The translations under genes were made by a program, and so were the position numbers. From Azolla caroliniana (lineage: Eukaryota; Polypodiophyta), in assembly GCA_043228905.1 (NCBI GenBank), contig JBHGNT010000001.1:19778001-19842000 (forward strand): a stretch of 64,000 nucleotides of DNA, given 5' to 3'. Shown piece by piece: positions 55,945 to 64,000 of the stretch. The notes under the pieces were generated by a model that made no database searches, was not told the DNA's origin, and saw nothing but the letters and a program-made list of their open reading frames with translations. The first letter of the stretch is position 1. The number at the start of each line of letters is the position of its first letter.

Positions 55945-57062
55945 AAACATTAAAGGATGCTTCGGGAAATCTCAAGAAGTTTTTTGCAACAAGCACGACA
56001 ACTAGAAAGCTACAACTAAGACATGAGTTGAGTAATGCCCGATAGAGAGACATGTCGATGACTGACTACACCTCCAAGATAAAGGAGATTTGCGAATCTC
56101 TTGGGTCTATCAACGTGACAGTTGAAGAAAATGTGATGGTGCATGTCTGCCTTGGAGGGTTGCCGTCAAAGTTCGGAGCATTTTGAATGACAATCTCCAT
56201 GATAGAGAACAAATCGTCATTCTTCGAGCTACAATCAATGTTGCTCATTGAAGAAAACCACATGGGTGCCTCAATGAGCACACACACCTACAACAAGATG
56301 TTGTACACTAAGGTGAATCGGTCCCATGGTCGTGGTGGATGAGGTGGGTGGGCACGCAGTGGAGGCGGCCGACAAGAACAAGACCAAAGGCATAATCAAA
56401 ATGTCGACAACAGTTTCAGACCCTCCACGAGCAACGAGAGTCAAGGCGATGCTAGAAGTTAGTAAGGAAAAGCTACCACGGACTGCTGGTATTTATGGCT
56501 AGGAAGGGCCACACAGAGAGTGAGTGTTAGAAGGAGCGTGCCAATTCGGACAGAACCGGATCAAGCCGGGGTGATGTAGATAAGCGTCACTAAATCACAC
56601 TTCGCCAAAGGCTCAGGGTGAGCCAAAACGGGCCCTGTTGTCGTGATGAAGCAGAAGGAAAATCAGATGGGAGTTTGCATCTCTAAGACAAATGAGGTGT
56701 GATATGTGGATTCTAGGGCATTAAACCACACGGCGAACCATACATAATGGCTCTCCTTCCTTGAGAAGTTGGATAAGCCAGGAGTTGTAGAATTTGACGA
56801 CAACATTGTGCATTCCATCGTGCACGTGAGTGATGTACCGCTCAACCTTGTCGGATAGAAGGGGCTAATGCATAATGTGTTGCATGTCCAAACAATTGCA
56901 AAGAACTTGGTAGCTATCAAATAGATTATCGATCAGGGCACGCAAGTCTGATTTAATCACCACATCTGCTTCATCGAAGAAGAAGGCCGGTTGGTCACAC
57001 AAGGGCGCAAAGATGGGAGGATGTTTATCCTCAAAACAAATTATGTTGGCACCACAACGTTT
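55945..57062 (+). pseudogene. Element S Gag to pre-integrase, second part
   Basis: KTLKDASGNLKKFFATSTT, DMSMTDYTSKIKEICES, VCLGGLPSKFGAF and FFELQSMLLIEENHMG. The knuckle is frameshifted but ends in a frame giving TESEC followed by TAG (56528-56530). A decayed protease (YVDSRALNHTANH-like near 56705) and NVLHVQTIAKNLVAIK follow. Confidence 0.78.
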
Positions 57063-57073
57063 TGACAATAATA

Positions 57074-57389
57074 TGAGGAATAATGCTCGGCCACAATCGA
57101 GACTTCAATCACTTCGTTAGAATCACAACCACGGAAGAAATGGGCAATGAAGTTAAATGCACATATACACAGTCAATATGAGAGGGAGTACACAATATGT
57201 TAACGTGGAAAACCCTGAGAGGGAAAAACCACGGGAGCCCACAGACTCCAAACTATCACTATGTCAAGGAATACAACAAGGAGCACATAGGCAACGACCT
57301 CTTGCTCTCAACCCTCGGCTAGCGGCGGTTACAACAGAGACACACTCTTTGTATCGTTCTCTCTCTGTTACGCTTTGTAAAAGATTATG
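57074..57389 (-). repeat. Partial family-A-like LTR, split by element T
   Basis: It matches the 3' portion of family-A LTRs on the minus strand (gctcggccacaatcgag, ttaacgtggaaaaccctgag, gcggttacaacagag, then a ctctctctgttacg run). It stops where the T LTR begins; the rest would lie beyond the window. Confidence 0.7.
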
Positions 57390-57815
57390 TGTGGAAGCAA
57401 TAGAAAACCAAACACACAGAAAATACGCAGGTTTAATGGAGAGCTTGAATATACACAGTACACGGGAGAGACAGAGAGAGAACACACGAAAAAATCAATT
57501 CAAAAAATACTAACTCTTTGTACATACACCGTGCTCAGTGAGCACCTTTTATACAAGCCCTGACAATCGGGCTGACACAAGTACTGACAGTACTTGACTG
57601 CTCATAAATGAGCCTCAACACTTACTTCCAAAACTATTCCTTATGAGGAATATCTCTCTAACAGCCTTTCCGTTTACGCACTGATACGGCCTCTCGTTAC
57701 GCACCGGTTTGTGTATCCATTTTATGCACTGGTCTGGCCTAACCGATCGGTCCCAACCGATCCGGTCCTCGGCTTGCTCAGCCGATCTGGCCGATGTTGA
57801 GCTTGTCTCTCAACA
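57390..57815 (-). repeat. 3' LTR of element T
   Basis: 426 bp, TGTTGAGAGACAAGCTC on the coding strand to CTTCCACA. It resembles the P LTR. The tract cactccccgttaagctcaac follows (PPT with one interruption). Confidence 0.87.
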
Positions 57816-57926
57816 CTCCCCGTTAAGCTCAACTTGAGGCTCTTCGGGATCTTCCGGATCACTGCTCCGGTTCCTCTTGGCTCCACGCCTTGCTCGCGCT
57901 CCTCGGCCTATTCGACTCCGTGCGCT

Positions 57927-58829
57927 TCAACCCTTCTGGTCGGCTTGTCTGCTCCCACGGCCCTTCACAGCTCCCTTGCCGTCGCGGTGTTGGCGCTTCT
58001 CTTGCTGCCTTCTTTTCTGCTTGGCCCTCGGTTGATTCAGTATATCCGAATGAAACACCCGAACCGACTCGGCTACCTCCGATCGGTTTTTGGTCTCGTC
58101 TGAGTTGGCTGTCTCCAACTCGTCTTCGGTCTTCATGCTCTTGACGACATCATCTCCCCCATGCTTGGATGGCTTCGGCTCTTTCTTTCGGCTGCTCCCC
58201 TTATGTTCTCTTTTGGACTCTTCCGCGGATCCGCCTTCGGCTTCTTCAGTCGATCCAAAGTCGAATTCGTCATCGGACTCGGTGTCGCGGTCTTCATCTT
58301 TCGGAACTTCTCTCCCTCTTCCGTGGTCATTCGGGATGTCTCTCCCCCTCAAGTTCGCCACGTCGAGGTGACACAACCCAAGCGTACTCGAGAATTGCCT
58401 CAACTTGTCCAGACCAAGAGGCTTGGTGAAGATGTCGGCAGTTTGCCGATCGGTCGGAACATACTGAAGTTCGATTTCACTAGAAAGGACACGCTCACGG
58501 ACAAAATGGTAGTGCACCTCAATGTGCTCGGTCCGTGCGTGGAAAATAGGGTTCTTCGCGAACTGGATGTTGCTGAGGTTGTCGTAGTATATCATTGTCG
58601 GATCGGACACCTCCTCTTGCAGGTCCTTAAGTAGCCGCTTCACCCATATGGCTTCGCATGTCGCGACAGCCGCTCCTCGGTACTTAGTTGCGGTGCTCGA
58701 CCGTGCAACTAACGACTGCTTCTTACAGCTCCACGCTATCGCGGCACTCCCAAGAGAGAACACGTATCCGGATGTGGATCGGCGATCGGCGGCATTGCCA
58801 ACGCAATCAGCATCAGTGTAGCCGACCAA
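57927..58829 (-). CDS. Element T RNase H with long charged C-terminal tail
   Basis: 300 codons open. RNase H shows YTDADCVGNAADRRSTSGY, IYYDNLSNIQFAKNP, TEHIEVHYHFVRE and TDRQTADIFTKPLG. After HLDVANLRGR there are about 145 further residues, acidic then basic, with KTEDELETANSDETKNRSE in the same relative place as in F and Q, and an Arg/Lys/Gln-rich end. The frame continues to the 3' non-coding region. Confidence 0.87.
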   Translation of the reverse strand: MVGYTDADCVGNAADRRSTSGYVFSLGSAAIAWSCKKQSLVARSSTATKYRGAAVATCEAIWVKRLLKDLQEEVSDPTMIYYDNLSNIQFAKNPIFHARTEHIEVHYHFVRERVLSSEIELQYVPTDRQTADIFTKPLGLDKLRQFSSTLGLCHLDVANLRGRDIPNDHGRGREVPKDEDRDTESDDEFDFGSTEEAEGGSAEESKREHKGSSRKKEPKPSKHGGDDVVKSMKTEDELETANSDETKNRSEVAESVRVFHSDILNQPRAKQKRRQQEKRQHRDGKGAVKGRGSRQADQKG

Positions 58830-58869
58830 CTCCGAAGCTGTACCGGTTCGATATAGCAGTCCCCGGTCC

Positions 58870-60124
58870 TTAGCTTATGTACCGCAGTACGCGTTGCGCA
58901 CACTGAAGGTGCTCCTCGGTAGGTCGTGCCATGAAGTGACTGACCACCCCGACCGGATAACTGAGATCGAGTCCGGTGATTGTCAAGTAGATAAGGCTTC
59001 CGACAATTTTTCGGAACCTCGTCAGGTCGCATACCTTTTCGGAATTGGGGCGAAGCTTGACGGTTCTATCCAGAGGAGTTGAGACGGACTTACAATCGGC
59101 CATCCCGAATTTGAAGAGCATACTCAGCACATAATGGCATTGGCTGATCAATATGCCTTTGGGGGTACGGATCACTTCGATCCCGAGGAAGTAATGAAGA
59201 TCCCCCAGATCCTTCATGTCGGACAATGCCGCAAGCTGGAGCTTCACGCGGTCGATTTCACCTAGGTCGGCGCCGGTGATGACCAAGTCATCAACATATA
59301 GTAAAATACTGACCGGACCAAGTCGACCTTTCTGGATGAACAGGGAAGAGTCCGATTTTGACGTTGCAAAGCCCATCTGATGCAGTTGTTGCGTGACCTT
59401 TGCGTTCCAGGCATGCGGGGCTTGCTTAAGCCCGTAAAGGGACTTCTTCAATCGGCACACTACCGACGTGTTCGTTCAGGAGTGAAATCCGGGGGCTGTA
59501 CGATGTACACCTATTCCTCAAGCTCACCTTGTAGGAACACATTCTTTACATCCATCTGATGTAAGTGCCACCCGTTTGCTGCAGCTACCGCGAGCAAAAC
59601 ACTGACGGTCGTCATCTTCGCGACTGGCGCAAACGTCTCATCGTAGTCAATGTCGTGTTGTTGCATGTAGCCTTTCGCTACTAACCGGGCCTTGTATCGG
59701 TTGATCGAGCCATCGGTGTTGTACTTGACCTTGTACACCCACCTACATCCGATCGGCTTCACACCCTTCGGTGCATCAACGAGGTCCCAGGTCTCATTTT
59801 CTGCCAATGCGTTCATCTCTTCCTCCATCGTGGCGCGCCAATTCGTATCCTTAGCCGTTTCTGTGTAGCTCTCCGGCTCACGCACTTCCGCTACATGGGT
59901 TATGTACGCATAATGATGCGCCATGTATTCGTTGTATCTTCTGGCAGGTAGATCGGCGTAATCGGTCATTAGCCAATGTCGAGGTCTTCACGGCTGACGT
60001 AGACTTCTCTCCTGAAGACCCGTCACCAGCTCCCTCGCAGTCGGACTCGCGTCGGTCTGACTCGTTCCTATCCATGCTGGAATCCGACACCTTCTTCTTC
60101 CCTTTCTCTTTGCGCGTAAGCCGT
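58870..60124 (-). pseudogene. Element T RT and linker
   Basis: Linker RKEKGKKKVSDSSMDRNESD (about 60110), then EYMAHHYAYITHVAEV. RT follows with [38 protein letters not shown] and MDVKNVFLQGELEE. A frameshift near 59490 is followed by [19 protein letters not shown], intact LLYVDDLVITGADLGE (about 59290), LHYFLGIEVIRTP and PTEEHLQCAQRVLRYIS. Apart from two shifts RT is close to intact. Confidence 0.88.
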
Positions 60125-60767
60125 TGTCGTGACGATTTTTGGCTACGGTGTGAAACCGAGTGAGACGAATAAACCAAGGATGTGCAACATTGCACATGCA
60201 CTTAGCAAATAAACCTAGCCTAGTGGCACTTGAGTTCATACAGAGGGGTGCAAGCAAGGTTTGAACCTTGCACCTCTAAGATACAAGATAATTGCCTTAC
60301 CACTAGGACAACTATCATATAGTGTAGATTTTATGTATTTCCTTTTCATATACAAATTATAGACGAAACAACCATAGAAAACCATGTGCACAAAACCATG
60401 GTTTTAAACCCATGGTTTGTGCATGACATAAGCAAAACCGTGTGCACAAAACCATGGTTTTAGCCCATGGTTTTGTGCATGTCACGAGCATGGAAAGACC
60501 TATAAAAGCCTCTAGTTGGGCTTGTGTAAGGGGGGCTCAATATGTGATATCACCAACACCATTATCATCAATATAAATTATATTTGTCTTTATCTTCTTC
60601 ATTATTTTCTACTTCTCAAGTGTACAAGCTTTCTTCTTCTCAAGTGAACAAATTCCGTCTAATCTTACATTGATCGTCATCTCTTCGATAATTCCGCGAA
60701 CGTCCTCCCCAGTCCAAGACCCCGGTGGTCGCTCGAGTAGCACACGCACGCGCGAATCTTCGCGACA
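60125..60767 (+). repeat. 5' LTR of element J
   Basis: 643 bp, TGTCGTGACG to TTCGCGACA. It contains an antisense tRNA-like module (about 60243-60312), two copies of a hairpin (60387-60422 and 60443-60479), TATAAAAG at 60501 and a pyrimidine-rich leader. Confidence 0.95.
60501..60508 (+). promoter_or_regulatory. TATA box of element J
   Basis: TATAAAAG in the 5' LTR, 22 bp after the second hairpin. Transcription would start near 60530-60540. Confidence 0.7.
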
Positions 60768-60772
60768 TCATT

Positions 60773-60790
60773 TGGTGAACCCGACGTGAA
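60773..60790 (+). other. Primer binding site of element J, tRNA-Trp type
   Basis: TGGTGAACCCGACGTGAA begins five bases after the LTR. From memory, plant tRNA-Trp (anticodon CCA) ends in ...TTCACGTCGGGTTCA plus CCA, which is the exact complement over 18 bases. This differs from the initiator tRNA-Met sites of all Copia elements here. Confidence 0.65.
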
Positions 60791-60811
60791 GAGCAGCAGG
60801 GGAGGACGAAG

Positions 60812-62908
60812 ATGGATGGCGAATATCTCATGGAGGCAATGTCAAGAAGGATGATGGAGTTTCTGAGAGAAGGGAAAAGAAGAAATGAAGCCCAACAAGC
60901 CGTCGACAAGGTAGTCGAACGAATGAGCTATTTCAACGGTGCCGAAGTCCAAAGTTTCCTAAAAGTCTACAATGCGGAGATGGATTCAAGAGGTGTGGAC
61001 AAAGCTATGAGGCTAGAGTACTTTTGTCGGGTGGTGTCTCAACCGATCTTCAAAGATGTAAAAGAGCTTCTAGAAGCTCATGATTCGTGGGCGACTTTCG
61101 AGAAGGCTCTATTGGAGGAATATGGCTATGAGAGACTGAAGGGACAAGATCGACGCATTTTCGACCAATGGGTGACATCAGCGAAGACCCACCAAGGTGC
61201 GACACAAGCATTCGTAGACTTCGAGCATCATTTTTCTCAATTGTCGGAGCGGGAACAAAGATTGGTGGGGGTCGATAAGGTCCTTATGTTCGTGAAGTCA
61301 ATCGATCGAATGGAAAGGATGGCGATCGGTCTCAAACTCGAAGAAGATGATGGTGCAAATGGCCTCATCGAGGATTGGAGCAAAGTGGAAAGTGTATGCC
61401 GACTACACGATAAGGGGCAAGCGAGAATATCGACGACAACAAGACGGCCCATGAGGGACGATCGAAGAGGGACGAGATGCAACAACGCGCCACCAACAAA
61501 AGAAATGAAGCTTAAAAGGGAGACAAAACCGAGGCGAATGGTGATCGAGGAAGAAGAGACCTCCCAACAAATGCGGGTTAATGAAGTGGCCGATACAAAG
61601 GCTCTGGTTCGGTATGACGGTACTGAGAGAGAAGGTGTGAAACAAGTCACCTTCTTGTCTTACAAAGAAACGACGGCGAAGGAGGAGGCCGATGACTCGA
61701 GGACGGCGAACGCCACTTCGAGGGAGGATAAATGTTTCGGAACACGCATTGTGTACGAAACATCGGGTGATGACGGCGCAAGCATGAGAAAAGCTTGCAT
61801 GATCGAGGGAGAAAAAGTGTTTGAGTCTGAAGAGATTGAGGAGGTAGCCATGACAAACGACATCGAGTCGGAGGTGGCTATGGACGAGTCGACAACGGAT
61901 AGCCATGTCAAGACTTTCTCCACGATTGTTCCAGAGACTTCGGCGGTTGCGCCTGTGTGCCAACGTGAGACCGAAGAGACGGAAGGTGGTGACGGGAAGA
62001 CGAAGGCCCAACACAAGGAAGAAGAAGATCGAGGAAGAAAGGATATCCCCACACCTATTCTAGAGACTTCGGCGGTTGTGCACGTACGCCAACGTGAGAC
62101 CGGAGAGACAGAATGTGTGGACAAAAAAGAGGACGACCGGAAGGGCGATGAAGAAGACAAGGTAAATGTAAATGAACGAAGGGATTCCTTCACACCGGTT
62201 CCGGAGACTTCGGCAGTCGAGATCGTGTGTCGGCATAAGACCGAAGATAAAGGAGGTGGCGAAGAGGAGACAATATGGCTCGAGGCGAGCATACACGGAG
62301 GGAAGGATATGGCCGACGTGGAGGCCAAGGATGAAGCTGCGGTTCAGTTCGATGGAGAGGTTGCATGCGGGAAGGAAGGAAGAGTCGAGAACCGGTTGAA
62401 CCGGAAGACGATCCGGCCGGGATTCCGACCCGAACGAAGGAAGATCCACATGGGAGCCGATCGACAGGGGCCGACCCGGCCGAAACCTGATTCGGCGAAA
62501 ATCGATCGGACGATTCCGATCCAAAAGGGGGCCAACCCAGCCAGAATCAATCGGTCGAGCCCGACTCGGGGAAATGTGAATGCAGATGAAGGCCAACCAA
62601 GCCAAGAAGCGATCGGTGGAGACCGATCCAGACAAGGGCAAACCCGGCCTAATCGGAGATCGACACGAACGATCTACAATACCCAGTTGAAGACGGTGAG
62701 CGTGAGGAGTGGCCAGGAGTCCAATCGAAGGACACGCGCGGTGGACGAAGGAAGAGCGGTCGTATCGACGACATCGTTCGGTAGATCTACTATAACCGAT
62801 CGGGGAAGAAGGTGTGAGCGCCGGATATGGTGGATCGGGTGGCTACGGTGGTTCGGTTGGAAAGATTGTGCATACTCGAAGTGGAAGACGAAGTCGACGA
62901 GCGTGTAG
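60812..62908 (+). CDS. Element J Gag-like protein, 698 codons
   Basis: The ORF is intact from the first ATG after the primer site. Residues 1-200 are helical and Gag-like (SRRMMEFLREGKRRNEAQQ, YFNGAEVQSFLKVYNAEMD, EYGYERLKGQDRRIFDQWV, FVDFEHHFSQLSEREQRL). Residues 200-450 are highly charged. About residues 370-490 hold three degenerate repeats of a PETSAVxxVCxRxTE motif, roughly 45 residues apart. The C-terminal third is Arg/Pro/Ser-rich. There is no CCHC knuckle and no protease motif. It probably forms or joins particles and binds RNA. Gag-only elements use the Pol of relatives. Confidence 0.8.
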   Translation: MDGEYLMEAMSRRMMEFLREGKRRNEAQQAVDKVVERMSYFNGAEVQSFLKVYNAEMDSRGVDKAMRLEYFCRVVSQPIFKDVKELLEAHDSWATFEKALLEEYGYERLKGQDRRIFDQWVTSAKTHQGATQAFVDFEHHFSQLSEREQRLVGVDKVLMFVKSIDRMERMAIGLKLEEDDGANGLIEDWSKVESVCRLHDKGQARISTTTRRPMRDDRRGTRCNNAPPTKEMKLKRETKPRRMVIEEEETSQQMRVNEVADTKALVRYDGTEREGVKQVTFLSYKETTAKEEADDSRTANATSREDKCFGTRIVYETSGDDGASMRKACMIEGEKVFESEEIEEVAMTNDIESEVAMDESTTDSHVKTFSTIVPETSAVAPVCQRETEETEGGDGKTKAQHKEEEDRGRKDIPTPILETSAVVHVRQRETGETECVDKKEDDRKGDEEDKVNVNERRDSFTPVPETSAVEIVCRHKTEDKGGGEEETIWLEASIHGGKDMADVEAKDEAAVQFDGEVACGKEGRVENRLNRKTIRPGFRPERRKIHMGADRQGPTRPKPDSAKIDRTIPIQKGANPARINRSSPTRGNVNADEGQPSQEAIGGDRSRQGQTRPNRRSTRTIYNTQLKTVSVRSGQESNRRTRAVDEGRAVVSTTSFGRSTITDRGRRCERRIWWIGWLRWFGWKDCAYSKWKTKSTSV

Positions 62909-62959
62909 AGGAACTCGGTTGATCACCGTTGCCAAAGATCTCACCTCTTCACCTTTCTC

Positions 62960-62998
62960 GGCACATACCGGAGGATGTGCGGGTTTGGTGGGGGTGGA
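62960..62998 (+). other. Hairpin and polypurine tract of element J
   Basis: GCACATACCGGAGGATGTGC (6-bp stem) is followed by gggtttggtgggggtgga, directly before the 3' LTR. The same hairpin and a similar G-rich tract precede the element I LTR (34537-34575). Confidence 0.8.
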
Positions 62999-63641
62999 TG
63001 TCGTGACGATTTTTGGCTACGGTGTGAAACCGAGTGAGACGAATAAACCAAGGATGTGCAACATTGCACATGCACTTAGCAAATAAACCTAGCCTAGTGG
63101 CACTTGAGTTCATACAGAGGGGTGCAAGCAAGGTTTGAACCTTGCACCTCTAAGATACAAGATAATTGCCTTACCACTAGGACAACTATCATATAGTGTA
63201 GATTTTATGTATTTCCTTTTCATATACAAATTATAGACGAAACAACCATAGAAAACCATGTGCACAAAACCATGGTTTTAAACCCATGGTTTGTGCATGA
63301 CATAAGCAAAACCGTGTGCACAAAACCATGGTTTTAGCCCATGGTTTTGTGCATGTCACGAGCATGGAAAGACCTATAAAAGCCTCTAGTTGGGCTTGTG
63401 TAAGGGGGGCTCAATATGTGATATCACCAACACCATTATCATCAATATAAATTATATTTGTCTTTATCTTCTTCATTATTTTCTACTTCTCAAGTGTACA
63501 AGCTTTCTTCTTCTCAAGTGAACAAATTCCGTCTAATCTTACATTGATCGTCATCTCTTCGATAATTCCGCGAACGTCCTCCCCAGTCCAAGACCCCGGT
63601 GGTCGCTCGAGTAGCACACGCACGCGCGAATCTTCGCGACA
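62999..63641 (+). repeat. 3' LTR of element J
   Basis: 643 bp, identical by eye to 60125-60767, and followed by ccgt. Confidence 0.95.
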
Positions 63642-64000
63642 CCGTCTCCTCGGCTTCCTACGCGGGGAATGCACGGCCGAGTCTCCACTACTCGCCGGCT
63701 CTTCATTGGATTGGTCGAACTAACTCAGTCTTCCATTCGGTCCACTTAACTAAAACGAAATCGGACTCTCTTCGCAGGTCCCGATTTCAGGCTCATCCGG
63801 AGGCATCTCAGTCTTGCTGACCTCATCGTCAGAACTCAGATTGGAGGTGAGGTCCGGAGTCGGAGGCAAGTACCAGGACGCGGACTCGTCAAACACAACG
63901 TCGCGGCTCACGCGCACTTGTTTGGTGCGTGGTTTATAACACTTATAACCCTTCTGCTTGTCTGAGTAACCAACCAAGATACATTTCTCGGCCTTTGCGT
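63642..64000 (-). pseudogene. Element T integrase end and linker start
   Basis: From the window edge: VGYSDKQKGYKCYKPRTKQV, VSRDVVFDESASWYLPPTP, then an acidic stretch to EESPISF, a stop (63752-63754), and SGDSAVHSPRRKPRRR up to the J insertion. Confidence 0.85.

Larger units (their letters stand above)
52726..57062 (+). mobile_element. Copia retrotransposon S, truncated and split by composite R
   Basis: 52726-52921 is the last part of a P-type LTR (its start is missing). The primer site TGGTATCAGATC is at 52922-52933. Gag starts at 53020 and is interrupted after CFASSVRDLL (53242); it resumes at about 55945 with KTLKDASGNLKKFF. Only about seven codons of S are lost at the interruption. S ends at about 57062 after DGRMFILKTNYVG, before integrase proper. 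Confidence 0.8.
60125..63641 (+). mobile_element. Short non-autonomous Ty3/Gypsy element J, very recent insertion
   Basis: 3517 bp with two 643-bp LTRs that I compared line by line and found no difference. Flanks ccgt (60121-60124 and 63642-63645) are a four-base target duplication. Inside are a primer site, one Gag-like ORF and a PPT, with no protease, RT, RNase H or integrase. The 3' end hairpin and PPT match element I. It therefore depends on an enzyme source in trans, and its intact LTRs say this worked recently. Confidence 0.93.
57390..64000 (-). mobile_element. Copia retrotransposon T, 5' end outside window, holds Gypsy J
   Basis: 3' LTR 57390-57815, PPT-like tract, RNase H with tail, RT, linker, then Gypsy J (60125-63641) inside the linker, then linker and integrase end to the window edge. 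Without J the reading continues from RKEKGKKKVSDSS to HSPRRKPRRR in register. It is the best preserved member of the D/F/P/Q/S lineage in its 3' half. Confidence 0.9.

Noticed and set aside
62814-63086. Gly-rich 90-codon frame (GYGGSGGYGGSVG) overlapping the end of the J ORF
   Set aside because: It runs into the 3' LTR and has no start context or homologue that I know. It is more likely an alternative frame of the Gag-like ORF tail or a deletion scar.

Overview
This window reads as nuclear DNA of a land plant: one host gene edge followed by about 60 kb of nested LTR retrotransposons. The host gene is a long uninterrupted PLS-type pentatricopeptide repeat (PPR) frame on the minus strand (1-1527, running off the left edge). 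PPR arrays of this kind, with a background of Copia and chromodomain Gypsy elements, are typical of land plants. The style fits a seedless vascular plant such as a fern, but the sequence alone does not prove that.

Layout. 1-1527: PPR gene. 1528-2977: gene flank with a decayed LTR and a broken unknown reading frame. 2978-8242: complete minus-strand Copia element A (TSD atata). 8248-10154: AT-rich DNA with a foldback repeat and one small unknown ORF. 10263-10947: old Copia LTR and its flank. 10948-14108: Copia B (family A), truncated. 14109-42412: a remnant Copia (M) split by two insertions. The first is plus-strand Copia C (14122-36414, TSD taatg), whose 5' LTR and 3' end bracket a pile of other elements: D, E (split by F and by solo LTR H, which is itself split by Gypsy chromovirus G), and Gypsy I. 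The second is minus-strand Copia K (36647-42351), which holds solo LTR L. 42413-44257: unassigned DNA with a repeated end. 44258-52331: Copia P (plus) abutting Copia Q (minus). 52332-52725: Gypsy integrase remnant. 52726-57062: Copia S, split by inverted composite R. 57074-64000: partial family-A LTR split by Copia T (minus, leaves the window), which holds a very young gag-only Gypsy element, J (60125-63641).

Target-site duplications allow the insertion order to be read: M, then C and D, then E, then F and H, then G last. L is younger than K, and J is younger than T. Copia elements fall into two gag/pol lineages: A/B/C/H/K/L/R, and D/F/P/Q/S/T with E/M more distantly related. All Copia copies are damaged, mostly by stops that look like C-to-T changes and by deletions. 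G has only three stops. J has none in its single ORF and has LTRs that look identical.

The most unusual signals are: chromovirus G, whose apparent primer site lacks a tRNA-type TGG and instead matches the predicted 5' end of its own RNA (possible self-priming); gag-only J with a primer site matching tRNA-Trp; antisense tRNA-like modules in the LTRs of all three Gypsy elements with LTRs here; a conserved charged tail after the RNase H of one Copia lineage; and a recurrent amber codon after the Gag zinc knuckle of that lineage.
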